Assembly: GCA_041488095.1 (NCBI GenBank)
Contig: JBGPOP010000028.1
Coordinates: forward strand, 1 to 60,679
From: DASYPQ01 sp041488095
GTDB lineage: Bacteria > Planctomycetota > UBA1135 > GCA-002686595
DNA: 60,679 bases
Reading direction: 5' to 3'
Below the pieces are notes generated by a model. That model was not told the origin of the DNA and made no database searches. It saw nothing but the letters and a program-made list of their open reading frames with translations. Below are positions 1 through 7,781 of the stretch, one piece after another. Position 1 is the first letter of the stretch. Each line of letters opens with the position of its first letter. The translations under genes and the position numbers were made by a program.

Positions 1-38
1 CCTTCAAAGCGCATCTCGCGCTGAGTACAATCTGTCAT

Positions 39-106
39 CGCCGTCCGCCCTCGTTTGTGGGTTGGAGCTCGTGTAACCAACTCCACTTACGAACGAGGCG
101 ACGGCG
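39..106. repeat. Imperfect inverted repeat
   Basis: Arms CGCCGTC (39-45) and GACGGCG (100-106), CTCGTT (50-55) and AACGAG (92-97), and GTTGG (61-65) and CCAAC (77-81) nest around a centre near 71. The right arm covers the stop codon of the minus-strand gene ending at 87. No T-run follows on either strand, so it is not a classical terminator. Confidence 0.5.
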
Positions 107-425
107 TGTTGCTCACATGTCGTGAGAGATCCGGGCTAGCTCCTCCGAACAGCCGGAGGCTCGGTCGGCCCTCTGCGGAGAAGAGCGTGATACTACCTCC
201 GCCCACGTCCTCCCCGATGTAGGCGCGGCGTTCTCCCTTTTCTCCCACGAGTTCGATGCGCTTGGCGCGCAGGATGTCGGCGACGGGTAATGCACCGGCC
301 TGTCTAGCCGCGCCGATTGCGACGACTCCAAGGATCATGAGGCCCAAAGCGAGCACGGACCGACGATAATGATTGAGTCTCGTTTCCAGTGTTGCGATCC
401 TTGTCTCAAGGGCCAGGGTGGACAT
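87..425 (-). CDS. Small membrane-anchored coiled-coil protein
   Basis: Protein of 112 residues with no assigned function. Residues 1-20 (LETRIATLETRLNHYRR) look like a short coiled coil. They are followed by a hydrophobic membrane segment at about 22-42 and then a small domain that reads like repeated strands of the type RxxELVxEKGERRAYIGE and SAEGRPSLRLFGG. Similar short beta motifs (GRxRxxLG) occur in planctomycete and other proteins of unknown role. An ATG at 425 is preferred because AGGAG lies about nine bases upstream and the remaining 112 residues are all domain-like; a longer in-frame start exists but adds unstructured Arg-rich sequence. The soluble part probably faces the periplasm. 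Its stop lies inside an inverted repeat. Confidence 0.6.
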   Translation of the reverse strand: MSTLALETRIATLETRLNHYRRSVLALGLMILGVVAIGAARQAGALPVADILRAKRIELVGEKGERRAYIGEDVGGGSITLFSAEGRPSLRLFGGASPDLSRHVSNTPSPRS

Positions 426-866
426 CGGGAATGCTCCTCTCAGGTTGCCAGGGTGCGGACGGGAACAGGACGGCATGTCTCGAACATTTTCCCGCTGTAG
501 CCCACGGCGGAGCGCGGAGGGTAGCACCGCGCCTTGGTTGTGGCGAACGAGGGCGCTTCGGGAGCAGTATGTCCACGGAAATCCTAGAGCGGTGAGATTC
601 TCCTACGCCCGTCACACGGCGGAAGCGACGCGGGCGTACGAGCGAGCCCGTTATCCCAGGTCGAGAGGAAACCCGTGCCGATGCCAGTCCCTGCCAATCC
701 ACGTGCAGGACCTTGTGGCTGTCATCGATGCTCAATCGTGGCCGCCGGATCTGAGCCCGAAGTGGCGTTGGGCCCCTCCTTCCCGGAGCTCTCAGCGGCG
801 AGGGCTGCCTGAGTCGAGGGGACCTGGGCCTCCCGCCGGGTGCGCCGAGCCCCGCCGCGCGCCAAG
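426..866. other. Intergenic region without recognised gene
   Basis: About 440 bases separate the divergent genes starting at 425 and near 876. Open frames cross it on both strands, but none has recognisable protein character or a convincing ribosome-binding site. It presumably carries the two divergent promoters; I cannot place them. Confidence 0.4.
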
Positions 867-875
867 ATGCCCGCC

Positions 876-2714
876 ATGAAGCGCTGGCTCCCCTGGCTCG
901 CGGTCGCCCTCGCGGCGATCGCCTGCTACGCACCCACGCTCGGCTACGGTCTCGTCTACGACGACAAGCAGCTCGCTTCGAGCCCGCTGATCTCGCGGCC
1001 CTTCGACTTCCTTGCTCTTCTTCGCAACGAGTTCTATCCGCAGAGATTCCAGTACATCGCCCTCTACCGGCCGCTCTCGCAGTGGAGCCTGCTCCTCAAC
1101 TGGCGCGCGAACGAACTCCTATTCGGCGCAGGCGACTTCGGCCCCGGCTTCCACGCGGTCAACATCCTTCTCCACGCCTCGGCGAGCCTCCTGCTCCTCG
1201 CCTGGCTTCGCGCTCTCCCGCTTCGCGGCGCGATCCCCTTCGTCGCCGCGCTCCTCTTCGCCGTCCATCCGATCCACACCGAAGCGATCGCAAACGTCTC
1301 CGCGCGCTCCGAGCCGATGGCTCTCCTCTTCGGCCTCGCCTTCCTGCTCGCCCACCGCCGCGGCGCACTCCTCCCCGCCGCGCTCCTCTACCTCGCCGCG
1401 ATGTGGAGCAAGGAATCGGCCGCCGCCTTCGCGGGCGTCGCGGTCGCGGCCGACCTCCTGTTCCCCGAGGCCGGGAGACGCCCGCCGTTCTCCCGCTGGG
1501 CCACCTACGCAGCCGTGCTCTGCGTGTGGCTGGCGCTGCGTGCGCTCGCGCTCCACGGAACCACTCCGGCGATCGTCTTCATCGACAATCCGACCGCGGA
1601 CGCGCCCGCCCTCGAGCGCGTCCTGACCGCGGCGGCCGTGCAGCTCGACTACCTGCGCCTGCTCGCGCTGCCGCTCTCTCAATCCATCGACTACTCCTAC
1701 GCGCAGACCGACGTCGTCCGCAGCGCGCTGGACCCGCGCGTGATCCTCTTCGCCGCCGTCCTGGCCGCGTCCCTCGCCGCGGCGGTCCTCCTTCGCCGCC
1801 GCGCTCCCGTGGTCTCCCTCTCCGTCGCCGGCTACGCGCTGCTCTTCTCCGTCGCCAGCAACCTCCTCTTCCCGATCGGCTCGATCGAGGCCGAGCGCCT
1901 GGCCTACATGCCGTCCGCCTTCTTCTGCCTCCTCGTCGCGAGCGCCCTCACCCGCCCCGGAATCTTGCTCTCCAAGGCCTTTGTCGCCGGGTTCGTGACC
2001 GTGCTCGCAGCCGGTTTGGTCGCCCTCACGCTCCGCCAGGAGCGCGTGTGGAAGGACGAGTCGACCCTTTTCCGCGAAGCCGTGCTCACCGCGCCCCGGA
2101 GCGCGAAGAGCCACTTGAACCTCGCCCAGCAGCTCGAGCGCGAGGGCGATCTCCGCGGTTCCGTGCGCGAGTACGAGGAGTCCGCGCGCATCTACCCGCG
2201 CTACGTCTACACCTGGTTCCTCCTCGGCAACCTCCGCCACCGGCTCGAGGAGACCGATGCGGCCGTCGCGGCCTGGCGCACCGCTCTCGCGGTCGACCCG
2301 GGCCTCTCCGACGCTCGCGCCAACCTCGCTTCGGCGCTCCTCGATCTCTCGCGCCGCGCCGAATCTGCGGCCGAGGCTCGCGAGCTCTTCTCGCGCGACC
2401 TCTTCCACCCGCAGCTGCCCGCGATCCAGGATCGCCTGGCCGCGGGCGCGGACCCGCAGGAGCGCACCGCGGCGCGCATCGCTCTCGCCGAGGGCCGCGC
2501 CGCGCTCGCCGCCGGGGACGCCATCCGGGCGATCGCGCGGGCGCAGGAGGCTGCCGCCGGACCCGCGCTCGGCCGCGATGAACGCGCCGAAGCCCTGGAT
2601 CTCCTGGCTCTCGGCTGGGAACGCCTCGGTCGCGAGGGCCGCGCGCGGACCTTCCGCGACGCCGCCCGGCGCCTCAGCGCGCCGGAAACACCGAGAGATC
2701 CTGCTTCGCGTTGA
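876..2714 (+). CDS. TMTC/DUF1736-like membrane protein with TPR tail (paralogue 1)
   Basis: Polytopic membrane protein of about 612 residues. The N-terminal two thirds carry about ten membrane segments and features of the O-mannosyltransferase-like TMTC family: an early YDD motif in the first loop (GYGLVYDD), YRPLSQWSL, FHAVNILLHA and FAVHPIHTEAIANVSARSE. The C-terminal 200 residues are helical TPR repeats beginning near ERVWKDESTLFREAV. In eukaryotes such proteins mannosylate protein targets; bacterial relatives are uncharacterised, so a lipid-linked sugar transferase acting at the membrane is inference. It is closely related to the gene at 3883-5733 and more distantly to the one at 7778-9586. 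Its 3' end overlaps the convergent phosphodiesterase gene by about 40 bases. The start could be ATG 876 or ATG 867; neither has a clear Shine-Dalgarno. Confidence 0.8.
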   Translation: MKRWLPWLAVALAAIACYAPTLGYGLVYDDKQLASSPLISRPFDFLALLRNEFYPQRFQYIALYRPLSQWSLLLNWRANELLFGAGDFGPGFHAVNILLHASASLLLLAWLRALPLRGAIPFVAALLFAVHPIHTEAIANVSARSEPMALLFGLAFLLAHRRGALLPAALLYLAAMWSKESAAAFAGVAVAADLLFPEAGRRPPFSRWATYAAVLCVWLALRALALHGTTPAIVFIDNPTADAPALERVLTAAAVQLDYLRLLALPLSQSIDYSYAQTDVVRSALDPRVILFAAVLAASLAAAVLLRRRAPVVSLSVAGYALLFSVASNLLFPIGSIEAERLAYMPSAFFCLLVASALTRPGILLSKAFVAGFVTVLAAGLVALTLRQERVWKDESTLFREAVLTAPRSAKSHLNLAQQLEREGDLRGSVREYEESARIYPRYVYTWFLLGNLRHRLEETDAAVAAWRTALAVDPGLSDARANLASALLDLSRRAESAAEARELFSRDLFHPQLPAIQDRLAAGADPQERTAARIALAEGRAALAAGDAIRAIARAQEAAAGPALGRDERAEALDLLALGWERLGREGRARTFRDAARRLSAPETPRDPASR

Positions 2715-3789
2715 TCGTCGAGCCCGGCACGGGCGGCAAGCCGAGCAGAGAGAGCGCCAGGTTCGCCGCGTCCGCATTCCGGATCGGCGGCAAGCCTCCG
2801 TGCGACGGATCTCCCGTGGCCGGCTGCGTGAGCCCGGGATCCGCGCGCGTCTTCGCGTTCATCGCGTAGAGGTCGCGCTTCTCTGCGATCTTGTCGGGCG
2901 TCCCGGGCTTCTCGGGCTTCCCGGGGTCGCCGGTCCACACCAGGAACGGGATGATGTAGTCCACCCACATCCTGGGCTGGTCGTGGCTCTTGTACGGCGC
3001 GCCGCCGCCGTGGTCGGCGGTCACGATGACCGCCGTCCTCTCGCGCAACCCCTCTTCCGACTGGATCGCGTCGAGGATCCTCCCGATCTGCGCGTCCACG
3101 GCCGCCACGGTCTTCAGGTACCGCGATCCGGGCGTCAGGTCCCAGCCATAGGCGTGCGCGGCCAGGTCCGTGTCGGCGAAGTGGAGGAAGACGAGGCTCT
3201 TCGGACCCCCCTCCTTCAGCGTGCGGATCGCGCCGTCGGCGATCCCCGCGATCTTCTCGCAGAAGCCGTACTCGTCGATCTTGTCGCGCCCCTGGTCCTC
3301 GCCGACGTTGTCCACGGCCCCGTTCTCGCCATCCCAGCTCGCGTCGTAGAGCGCGAACTTGGTCTTCCCCGCGAACAGCGCCGTGCGGAACCCGCGGTCA
3401 TGCGCGACGTCGAAGATCCCGGCGACGTACTCGCCCTTGCTCTTGTGCAGCGTCACCCCCGGCGCGGCGTCGTCGTTCTCGACCCAGCCGTGGCCCCTCT
3501 CGCCGAGGACCGGCCTGCCGGTCAACATGCCGGTGTGGTTCGGAAGCGTCACCGTGAAGTCCGGATCGGTGCGGGCGTTGAGCGTCGACGCTCCGCCGAG
3601 CAGGCGCGCGAAGGCCGGCAGCTGCTCGGGCGGCAGCTCGAGCAGCGCGTCGCTGCGCAGGCCGTCGACGCTGATCACCACCGCGTGATCGAAGGTGCGC
3701 GCGGCCTCGCGGCTCGCGGCGTGCTCCTGGGCGGGGAGCGCGCGGATCGGGAGGGCGAGGAGCGGGAAGGCGAGGAGCAGGGACCGCAT
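2674..3789 (-). CDS. Secreted NPP-type phosphodiesterase (alkaline phosphatase superfamily)
   Basis: Protein of 371 residues with a signal peptide (MRSLLLAFPLLALPIRALPA). It belongs to the alkaline-phosphatase superfamily and resembles nucleotide pyrophosphatase/phosphodiesterases. Visible metal and catalytic motifs are VISVDGLRSDAL (metal Asp), TLPNHTGMLTG (Thr nucleophile in the T-x-P-N-H context), HFADTDLAAH (metal Asp and His) and VTADHGGG (metal Asp-His). Such enzymes cleave phosphodiester or pyrophosphate bonds in the periplasm; the substrate is unknown. The start at ATG 3789 was chosen because it gives a clean signal peptide; the frame is open further upstream without protein character. 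The gene lies convergent between two TMTC-like paralogues, overlapping the first by about 40 bases. Confidence 0.85.
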   Translation of the reverse strand: MRSLLLAFPLLALPIRALPAQEHAASREAARTFDHAVVISVDGLRSDALLELPPEQLPAFARLLGGASTLNARTDPDFTVTLPNHTGMLTGRPVLGERGHGWVENDDAAPGVTLHKSKGEYVAGIFDVAHDRGFRTALFAGKTKFALYDASWDGENGAVDNVGEDQGRDKIDEYGFCEKIAGIADGAIRTLKEGGPKSLVFLHFADTDLAAHAYGWDLTPGSRYLKTVAAVDAQIGRILDAIQSEEGLRERTAVIVTADHGGGAPYKSHDQPRMWVDYIIPFLVWTGDPGKPEKPGTPDKIAEKRDLYAMNAKTRADPGLTQPATGDPSHGGLPPIRNADAANLALSLLGLPPVPGSTINAKQDLSVFPAR

Positions 3790-3882
3790 CGGGGGCGGCC
3801 AGAGATACCACAGGCGCGCCGCGTGCGCAGCCGGCGGGGAGGAACTTGAATACGGGCATCCCGGACCGCGATGCTCTGCCGG

Positions 3883-5733
3883 ATGAGCGCAGCCGTGTCC
3901 GAGCCCCGACCCGCCTCCCGCCTGCGTGCGATCGCCCCCGGGCTCGCCGCGGCGGCGCTCGCCGTGCTCGTCTACGCCACGACCCTCGGCCACGGGTTCG
4001 CCTACGACGACACCTTCATCCTCAGGAGCCCGCTCCTCGCGCACCCGTGGAGCCTTTCCGAGGTCTTCTCGGGAGGCTTCTACGCGCCGCACGAGCGCAC
4101 CCTCGGCCTCTACCGACCGCTCGGGCAGTGGTCGCTCGTCCTGAACGCCGCCCTGGCCAGGTCGATCGCCGGCTCCTTCGACCATCCGGCGATCTTCCAC
4201 GCGGTGAACGTCCTGCTCCACGCGGCCGCGAGCTTCCTCGTCTTCCTGTGGCTCTCGCGCCTCCCGCTCTTGCGCTCCGTCGCGGGCGCGGCGGCGATCC
4301 TGTGGGCGGTGCACCCCGTCCACGCCGAAGTCGCCGCGAACGTCACGGCGCGCTACGAGTCCACGGCCGCGGTCCTCGGCCTGGCCTTCCTGATCGCGCA
4401 CCGCTCGCGCCGCGGCGTGCTGGCGGGGCTCCTCTTCCTGGCTGCGCTGGGGTGCAAGGAGTCGGCGATCGCGCTCCTGCCGCTCGCGCTCGCCGTCGAC
4501 GCGCTCCTACCGGTCGAGGGCCGGCGCTTCGATCTTCGCGCTTGCGTCCCGGCCGTCGGTGCGCTCGCGCTGTGGTGCCTGCTTCGGGGGATGGCGCTCT
4601 CGGGCGATACCCCGGCGACCCCCTTCGTCGAGAACCCGATCGCTTCCGCGTCGCTCGCCGTCCGCGTGCCGACCGCGGCCAAGGTTCAGCTCCTCTACCT
4701 GCGCGACCAGATCCTGCCGCTGTGGCTCTCGACCGACCACTCCTACCAGGAGATCGGCGTCGCTCGCGGCTTCCTCGATCCCGCCTGCCTGGGCTTCGCG
4801 GCGATCGTCGCGGCCGCGCTGTTCGCGGCCTGGCGGCTGAGGACGAATCGTCCCGAGGTCGCGCTGGCGGTCGCCGGCTACGCGATCCTCCTCGCGCCGG
4901 CGAGCAACTTCCTCTTGCCCGTCGGCACGATCATGGCCGACCGCCTGGCCTACCTTCCGTCGATCTTCACCTGCCTGCTCGCGGCGATCCTCCTTTCGGG
5001 GCTGCGCTCGCGCGCCGTGGGCGGTGGCGTGGCCGTCCTGGCGGCCGGGCTGCTCTCGGTCGCGAGCTTCGCACAGGCGCGCGTGTGGAAGGACGACCTG
5101 ACCCTGTTCCGCGAGCAGGTGCAGACTGCGCCGGGGAGCGCGAAGAGCCACGGGAACCTGGGCAACGCCCTGCGCGAGAAGGGCGAGCTGCGCGCGGCGG
5201 TCGACGAGTACAAGAAGTCGATCGCGATCTACCCCTACTGGCCCGAGCCGTACCTCGGCCTCGCGCAGGCCTACGAATTCCTGGACGAGAGCCCCGAGCT
5301 CCTGATCGACACCTGGGCCGATGCGATCCGCTACGGCACGGTCGGGAAGAGGCCGATGCTCGTGCGCGCGCTCGCGCTCGTCGATCTCGGGCGCTGGAGT
5401 GAGCTGATCCGGCTGCGCGGCGAGATGGGAGCCGTCGATCCGGAGGACCCGTTCCTGGTGCGCGTCGACCGGATCCTCCACGCCGCGGAGCGGCTGATGC
5501 GCACGCCGACCCGGGGCGAGGACTGGGCGCGCGGCACGGTGCTCTTCCGCATGGGCGACTGGGCCGGGGCGGAGGAGAAGTACCGGGTCGCGCTGCACCG
5601 GGGCGCGCTGCCCGGCGACCGGATCGCGCAGACGCTCCTGGACCTGGCGCAGTGCCACGAGAACCTCGGCCAGCCGCTGCGCGCGAAGCACTTCCGGGCT
5701 CTGGCCGCGGAAGCCGCCGCTCACCCGCGCTGA
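3883..5733 (+). CDS. TMTC/DUF1736-like membrane protein with TPR tail (paralogue 2)
   Basis: About 616 residues with the same architecture as the protein at 876-2714. The first loop contains YDDTFILRSPLL, followed by YRPLGQWSLV, FHAVNVLLHAAASFLVFLW and WAVHPVHAEVAANVTARYES. A soluble TPR region starts around ARVWKDDLTLFREQVQ. The level of shared wording between the two proteins suggests local duplication, with the phosphodiesterase gene caught between the copies. Function is probably sugar transfer from a lipid donor on the outer face of the cytoplasmic membrane, by analogy with TMTC/PMT proteins only. Starts at ATG 3871 and ATG 3883 are both possible; 3883 gives a more usual basic N-terminus. 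Confidence 0.8.
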   Translation: MSAAVSEPRPASRLRAIAPGLAAAALAVLVYATTLGHGFAYDDTFILRSPLLAHPWSLSEVFSGGFYAPHERTLGLYRPLGQWSLVLNAALARSIAGSFDHPAIFHAVNVLLHAAASFLVFLWLSRLPLLRSVAGAAAILWAVHPVHAEVAANVTARYESTAAVLGLAFLIAHRSRRGVLAGLLFLAALGCKESAIALLPLALAVDALLPVEGRRFDLRACVPAVGALALWCLLRGMALSGDTPATPFVENPIASASLAVRVPTAAKVQLLYLRDQILPLWLSTDHSYQEIGVARGFLDPACLGFAAIVAAALFAAWRLRTNRPEVALAVAGYAILLAPASNFLLPVGTIMADRLAYLPSIFTCLLAAILLSGLRSRAVGGGVAVLAAGLLSVASFAQARVWKDDLTLFREQVQTAPGSAKSHGNLGNALREKGELRAAVDEYKKSIAIYPYWPEPYLGLAQAYEFLDESPELLIDTWADAIRYGTVGKRPMLVRALALVDLGRWSELIRLRGEMGAVDPEDPFLVRVDRILHAAERLMRTPTRGEDWARGTVLFRMGDWAGAEEKYRVALHRGALPGDRIAQTLLDLAQCHENLGQPLRAKHFRALAAEAAAHPR

Positions 5734-5763
5734 CGGCCGATCGGAATCCTTCCCGAACCGCGA

Positions 5764-6849
5764 TCACCACATCCCGACCTCGCGGCGCCGCCGCCACAGC
5801 AGGACCACGAAGAAGGGGCCGCCGAGAAGGGACATGACGACGCCGGGCTGGAGCGCGAGGCCGCGCAGGCACAGGGTCTGGAAGAGGTCCGCGCCGAGCA
5901 GGAACGAAGCCCCGGCGAGGGCGGAGAGCACGAGCAGGCTCTTGTGGCTGGGACCCGAGAGCGCCCGCACGATGTGCGGCACGACCAGGCCGACGAAGGC
6001 GATCTCGCCCGCGACGGCGACCGCAGCGGCCGCCGCGAGCGAGGCCGCCGAGAGCGCGACCCAGCGGACGCGCGCGGTGTGGACGCCGAGCGCCGCGGCG
6101 TCCTCGATGCCGGCCTGCATCAAGTCGAGCTCCCAGGCGACGAAGGGGACAGCGACGAGGGTGAGGAGGAGCGCCGCCCACACGGTCGCGGCGTGCCAGG
6201 CGAGGCGCCCGTCGAGCGTGCCGAAGCTCCAGGCGAGGATGCTGCGCGAGACATGCCAGTCGTCGATGACGAGGGACTGGACGAGCTGCAGGAGGCCGCC
6301 GACGAACGTGTTCACGGCGATGCCGATCAGGAGCAGGGCCGGGATGGAGACGCGACCCTTGGTCGAGGCGAGCAGCCAGACGAGCGCGCCGATCGAGAGC
6401 GCGCCGACGAAGGCGAAGAGCGGGATCGCGAGGAGGCCCGGCAGGGCGGCTCCCGCCTGCACGACGAGGTTCGGGCCGTAACCGCCGAAGACGAGCACCG
6501 CGCAGGCCGCGCCGAGGCTCGCGCCGCTCGAGATCCCGAGGATGCCGGGGCTGGCGAGGTCGTTGCGGAACAGGCCCTGGAGCAGAGCGCCCGAGTAGGA
6601 GAGCGCGGCGCCGACGCCCGCTGCGGTCAGCGCGCGCCAGAGGCGCAGAGCGACGATCGCCTGGAGGTCCGAGGCAGGCAGCGGCGGACCGAGGGAGAGC
6701 GCCGCGAGCGCGCCCGAGAGGGCGGTCGGGAGATCCGGCACAGCCTGCGTGCTGCCGTGGCGCACGGCCCCGAGCGCGAGGAGCGGCAGGAGGACGAGGA
6801 GGGCCGCGCCGAGCGCGCGCGGGGGGATGCGGTGCTTCACGCGGGGCAA
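5764..6849 (-). CDS. FecCD/BtuC-family ABC transporter permease, probably for a corrinoid
   Basis: Permease of 361 residues with nine to ten membrane segments and the hallmarks of the FecCD family: LRLWRALTAAGVGAALSYSG near the N-terminus, LQGLFRNDLASPGILGISSG, then AFVGLVVPHIVR and GADLFQTLCLR. It would form the membrane channel of a vitamin B12 or siderophore importer. A cobalamin riboswitch directly upstream argues for B12 or another corrinoid. The matching ATPase and binding protein are not adjacent: the next gene in its direction is a convergent TPR protein. Translation may begin at TTG 6849 or GTG 6840. The latter gives VKHRIPPRALGAALLV, a normal membrane-protein start. Confidence 0.88.
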   Translation of the reverse strand: MPRVKHRIPPRALGAALLVLLPLLALGAVRHGSTQAVPDLPTALSGALAALSLGPPLPASDLQAIVALRLWRALTAAGVGAALSYSGALLQGLFRNDLASPGILGISSGASLGAACAVLVFGGYGPNLVVQAGAALPGLLAIPLFAFVGALSIGALVWLLASTKGRVSIPALLLIGIAVNTFVGGLLQLVQSLVIDDWHVSRSILAWSFGTLDGRLAWHAATVWAALLLTLVAVPFVAWELDLMQAGIEDAAALGVHTARVRWVALSAASLAAAAAVAVAGEIAFVGLVVPHIVRALSGPSHKSLLVLSALAGASFLLGADLFQTLCLRGLALQPGVVMSLLGGPFFVVLLWRRRREVGMW

Positions 6850-6885
6850 TCCGCGACGCGCTCGCCGTCTAGAGGACCTTGCATC

Positions 6886-7010
6886 CGAAGGACGTGACTC
6901 CGCGCGCAGGCATCCCGGCTCGCTCGCGCGTCGCGCGAGCCTACGGTTGCGGGCCAGCCCCGGATTCTCACCGGGTTCCCCCGCGGCGGACGGAGAGCAG
7001 GATGGTCCGC
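6886..7010 (-). ncRNA. Cobalamin (AdoCbl-type) riboswitch
   Basis: Read on the minus strand, 6986 down to about 6945 gives the conserved core GGGAACCCGGTGAGAATCCG followed by GGGCTGGCCCGCAACCGTAG, an excellent match to the cobalamin aptamer core. Near 6920-6895 comes the B12 box, GCCGGGATGCCTGC followed by GCGCGGAGTC. Upstream, CGGCGGAC and GTCCGCCG form the P2-type stem. The element ends about 40-50 bases before the permease start, as expected for B12-dependent repression of uptake genes. Boundaries are approximate. Confidence 0.9.
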
Positions 7011-7058
7011 CGTACCCGGGCTGTCAACCCGAGGATCGCGTCCCTAGGATCGAGCCGG

Positions 7059-7781
7059 ATGGACGATGCCCCGGGTCTCACGCGCGCCGAGCTCGCGCGG
7101 CTCGACCGCCTGGCCTGCGAAGAGTACGGCCTTCCCGGCGCGGTGCTCATGGAGAACGCCGGCCGGGGAGCGGCGGAGGAGGTTTTGGCCCTGTCGGCGG
7201 ACCGAGCGCGTCGCGTCGCGGTCATTGCGGGTCCTGGGAACAACGGTGGAGACGCGTGCGTCCTCGCGCGCCACCTCGCCAACGCCGGTGTGGAGATCGA
7301 GGTGTTCGCTGCGAACCCTCTCGAAGAGCTCTCGGGAGACGCCGCGATCATGCGTCGCGCGGTCGAGCGCATGGGGATCCCGGTCCACGATGTCTCGAGC
7401 GAGGCAGGGCTCGCACGCGCTCGCCCCGCCCTCGAGCGTGCCACCGTCGTCGTCGACGGCCTGCTCGGCACCGGCTTCCGCGGCGAGGTGCGTCCGAAGA
7501 TCGCGCGTTTGATCGAAGCGGTCAACGCCTGCAGACGGGAGCGCGGCGCGGCCATCGTGGCGCTCGACCTGCCCTCGGGCCTCGACGCCGACACCGGGAA
7601 GCCGTCGCAGCCGACGGTGATGGCCGACCTCACCGTCACCTTCGCCGCCCTGAAGGTCGGCTTCGACGCGCCCGAAGCGAAGCCCTGCCTCGGCCGCGTC
7701 GTGCTCGCGACGATCGGAGCGCCGGCGGCGCTGCTCGACCGGGTGCGGAGCGAAGGCCCCCGAGCCCAGCCAGGGAGCTAG
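7059..7781 (+). CDS. nnrE: NAD(P)H-hydrate epimerase (YjeF N-terminal domain)
   Basis: Protein of 240 residues consisting of the YjeF_N domain alone. It interconverts the R and S forms of hydrated NAD(P)H so that the dehydratase can repair them. Evidence: YGLPGAVLMENAGRGAAEE at residues 22-40, the glycine-rich VIAGPGNNGGDACVLARHL, LLGTGFRGEVRP and ALDLPSGLDADTG. The ADP-dependent dehydratase domain (NnrD), often fused to it, is absent and must be encoded elsewhere. ATG 7059 begins immediately before the domain; the reading frame extends upstream across the riboswitch region, which is clearly non-coding. The 3' end overlaps the convergent TPR gene by four bases. Confidence 0.9.
   Translation: MDDAPGLTRAELARLDRLACEEYGLPGAVLMENAGRGAAEEVLALSADRARRVAVIAGPGNNGGDACVLARHLANAGVEIEVFAANPLEELSGDAAIMRRAVERMGIPVHDVSSEAGLARARPALERATVVVDGLLGTGFRGEVRPKIARLIEAVNACRRERGAAIVALDLPSGLDADTGKPSQPTVMADLTVTFAALKVGFDAPEAKPCLGRVVLATIGAPAALLDRVRSEGPRAQPGS

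Noticed and set aside
39..106. Integron attC site
   Set aside because: The hairpin has GTTGG/CCAAC arms, but the terminal core sites GTTRRRY and RYYYAAC are not properly formed, and no integrase or gene cassette array is present.
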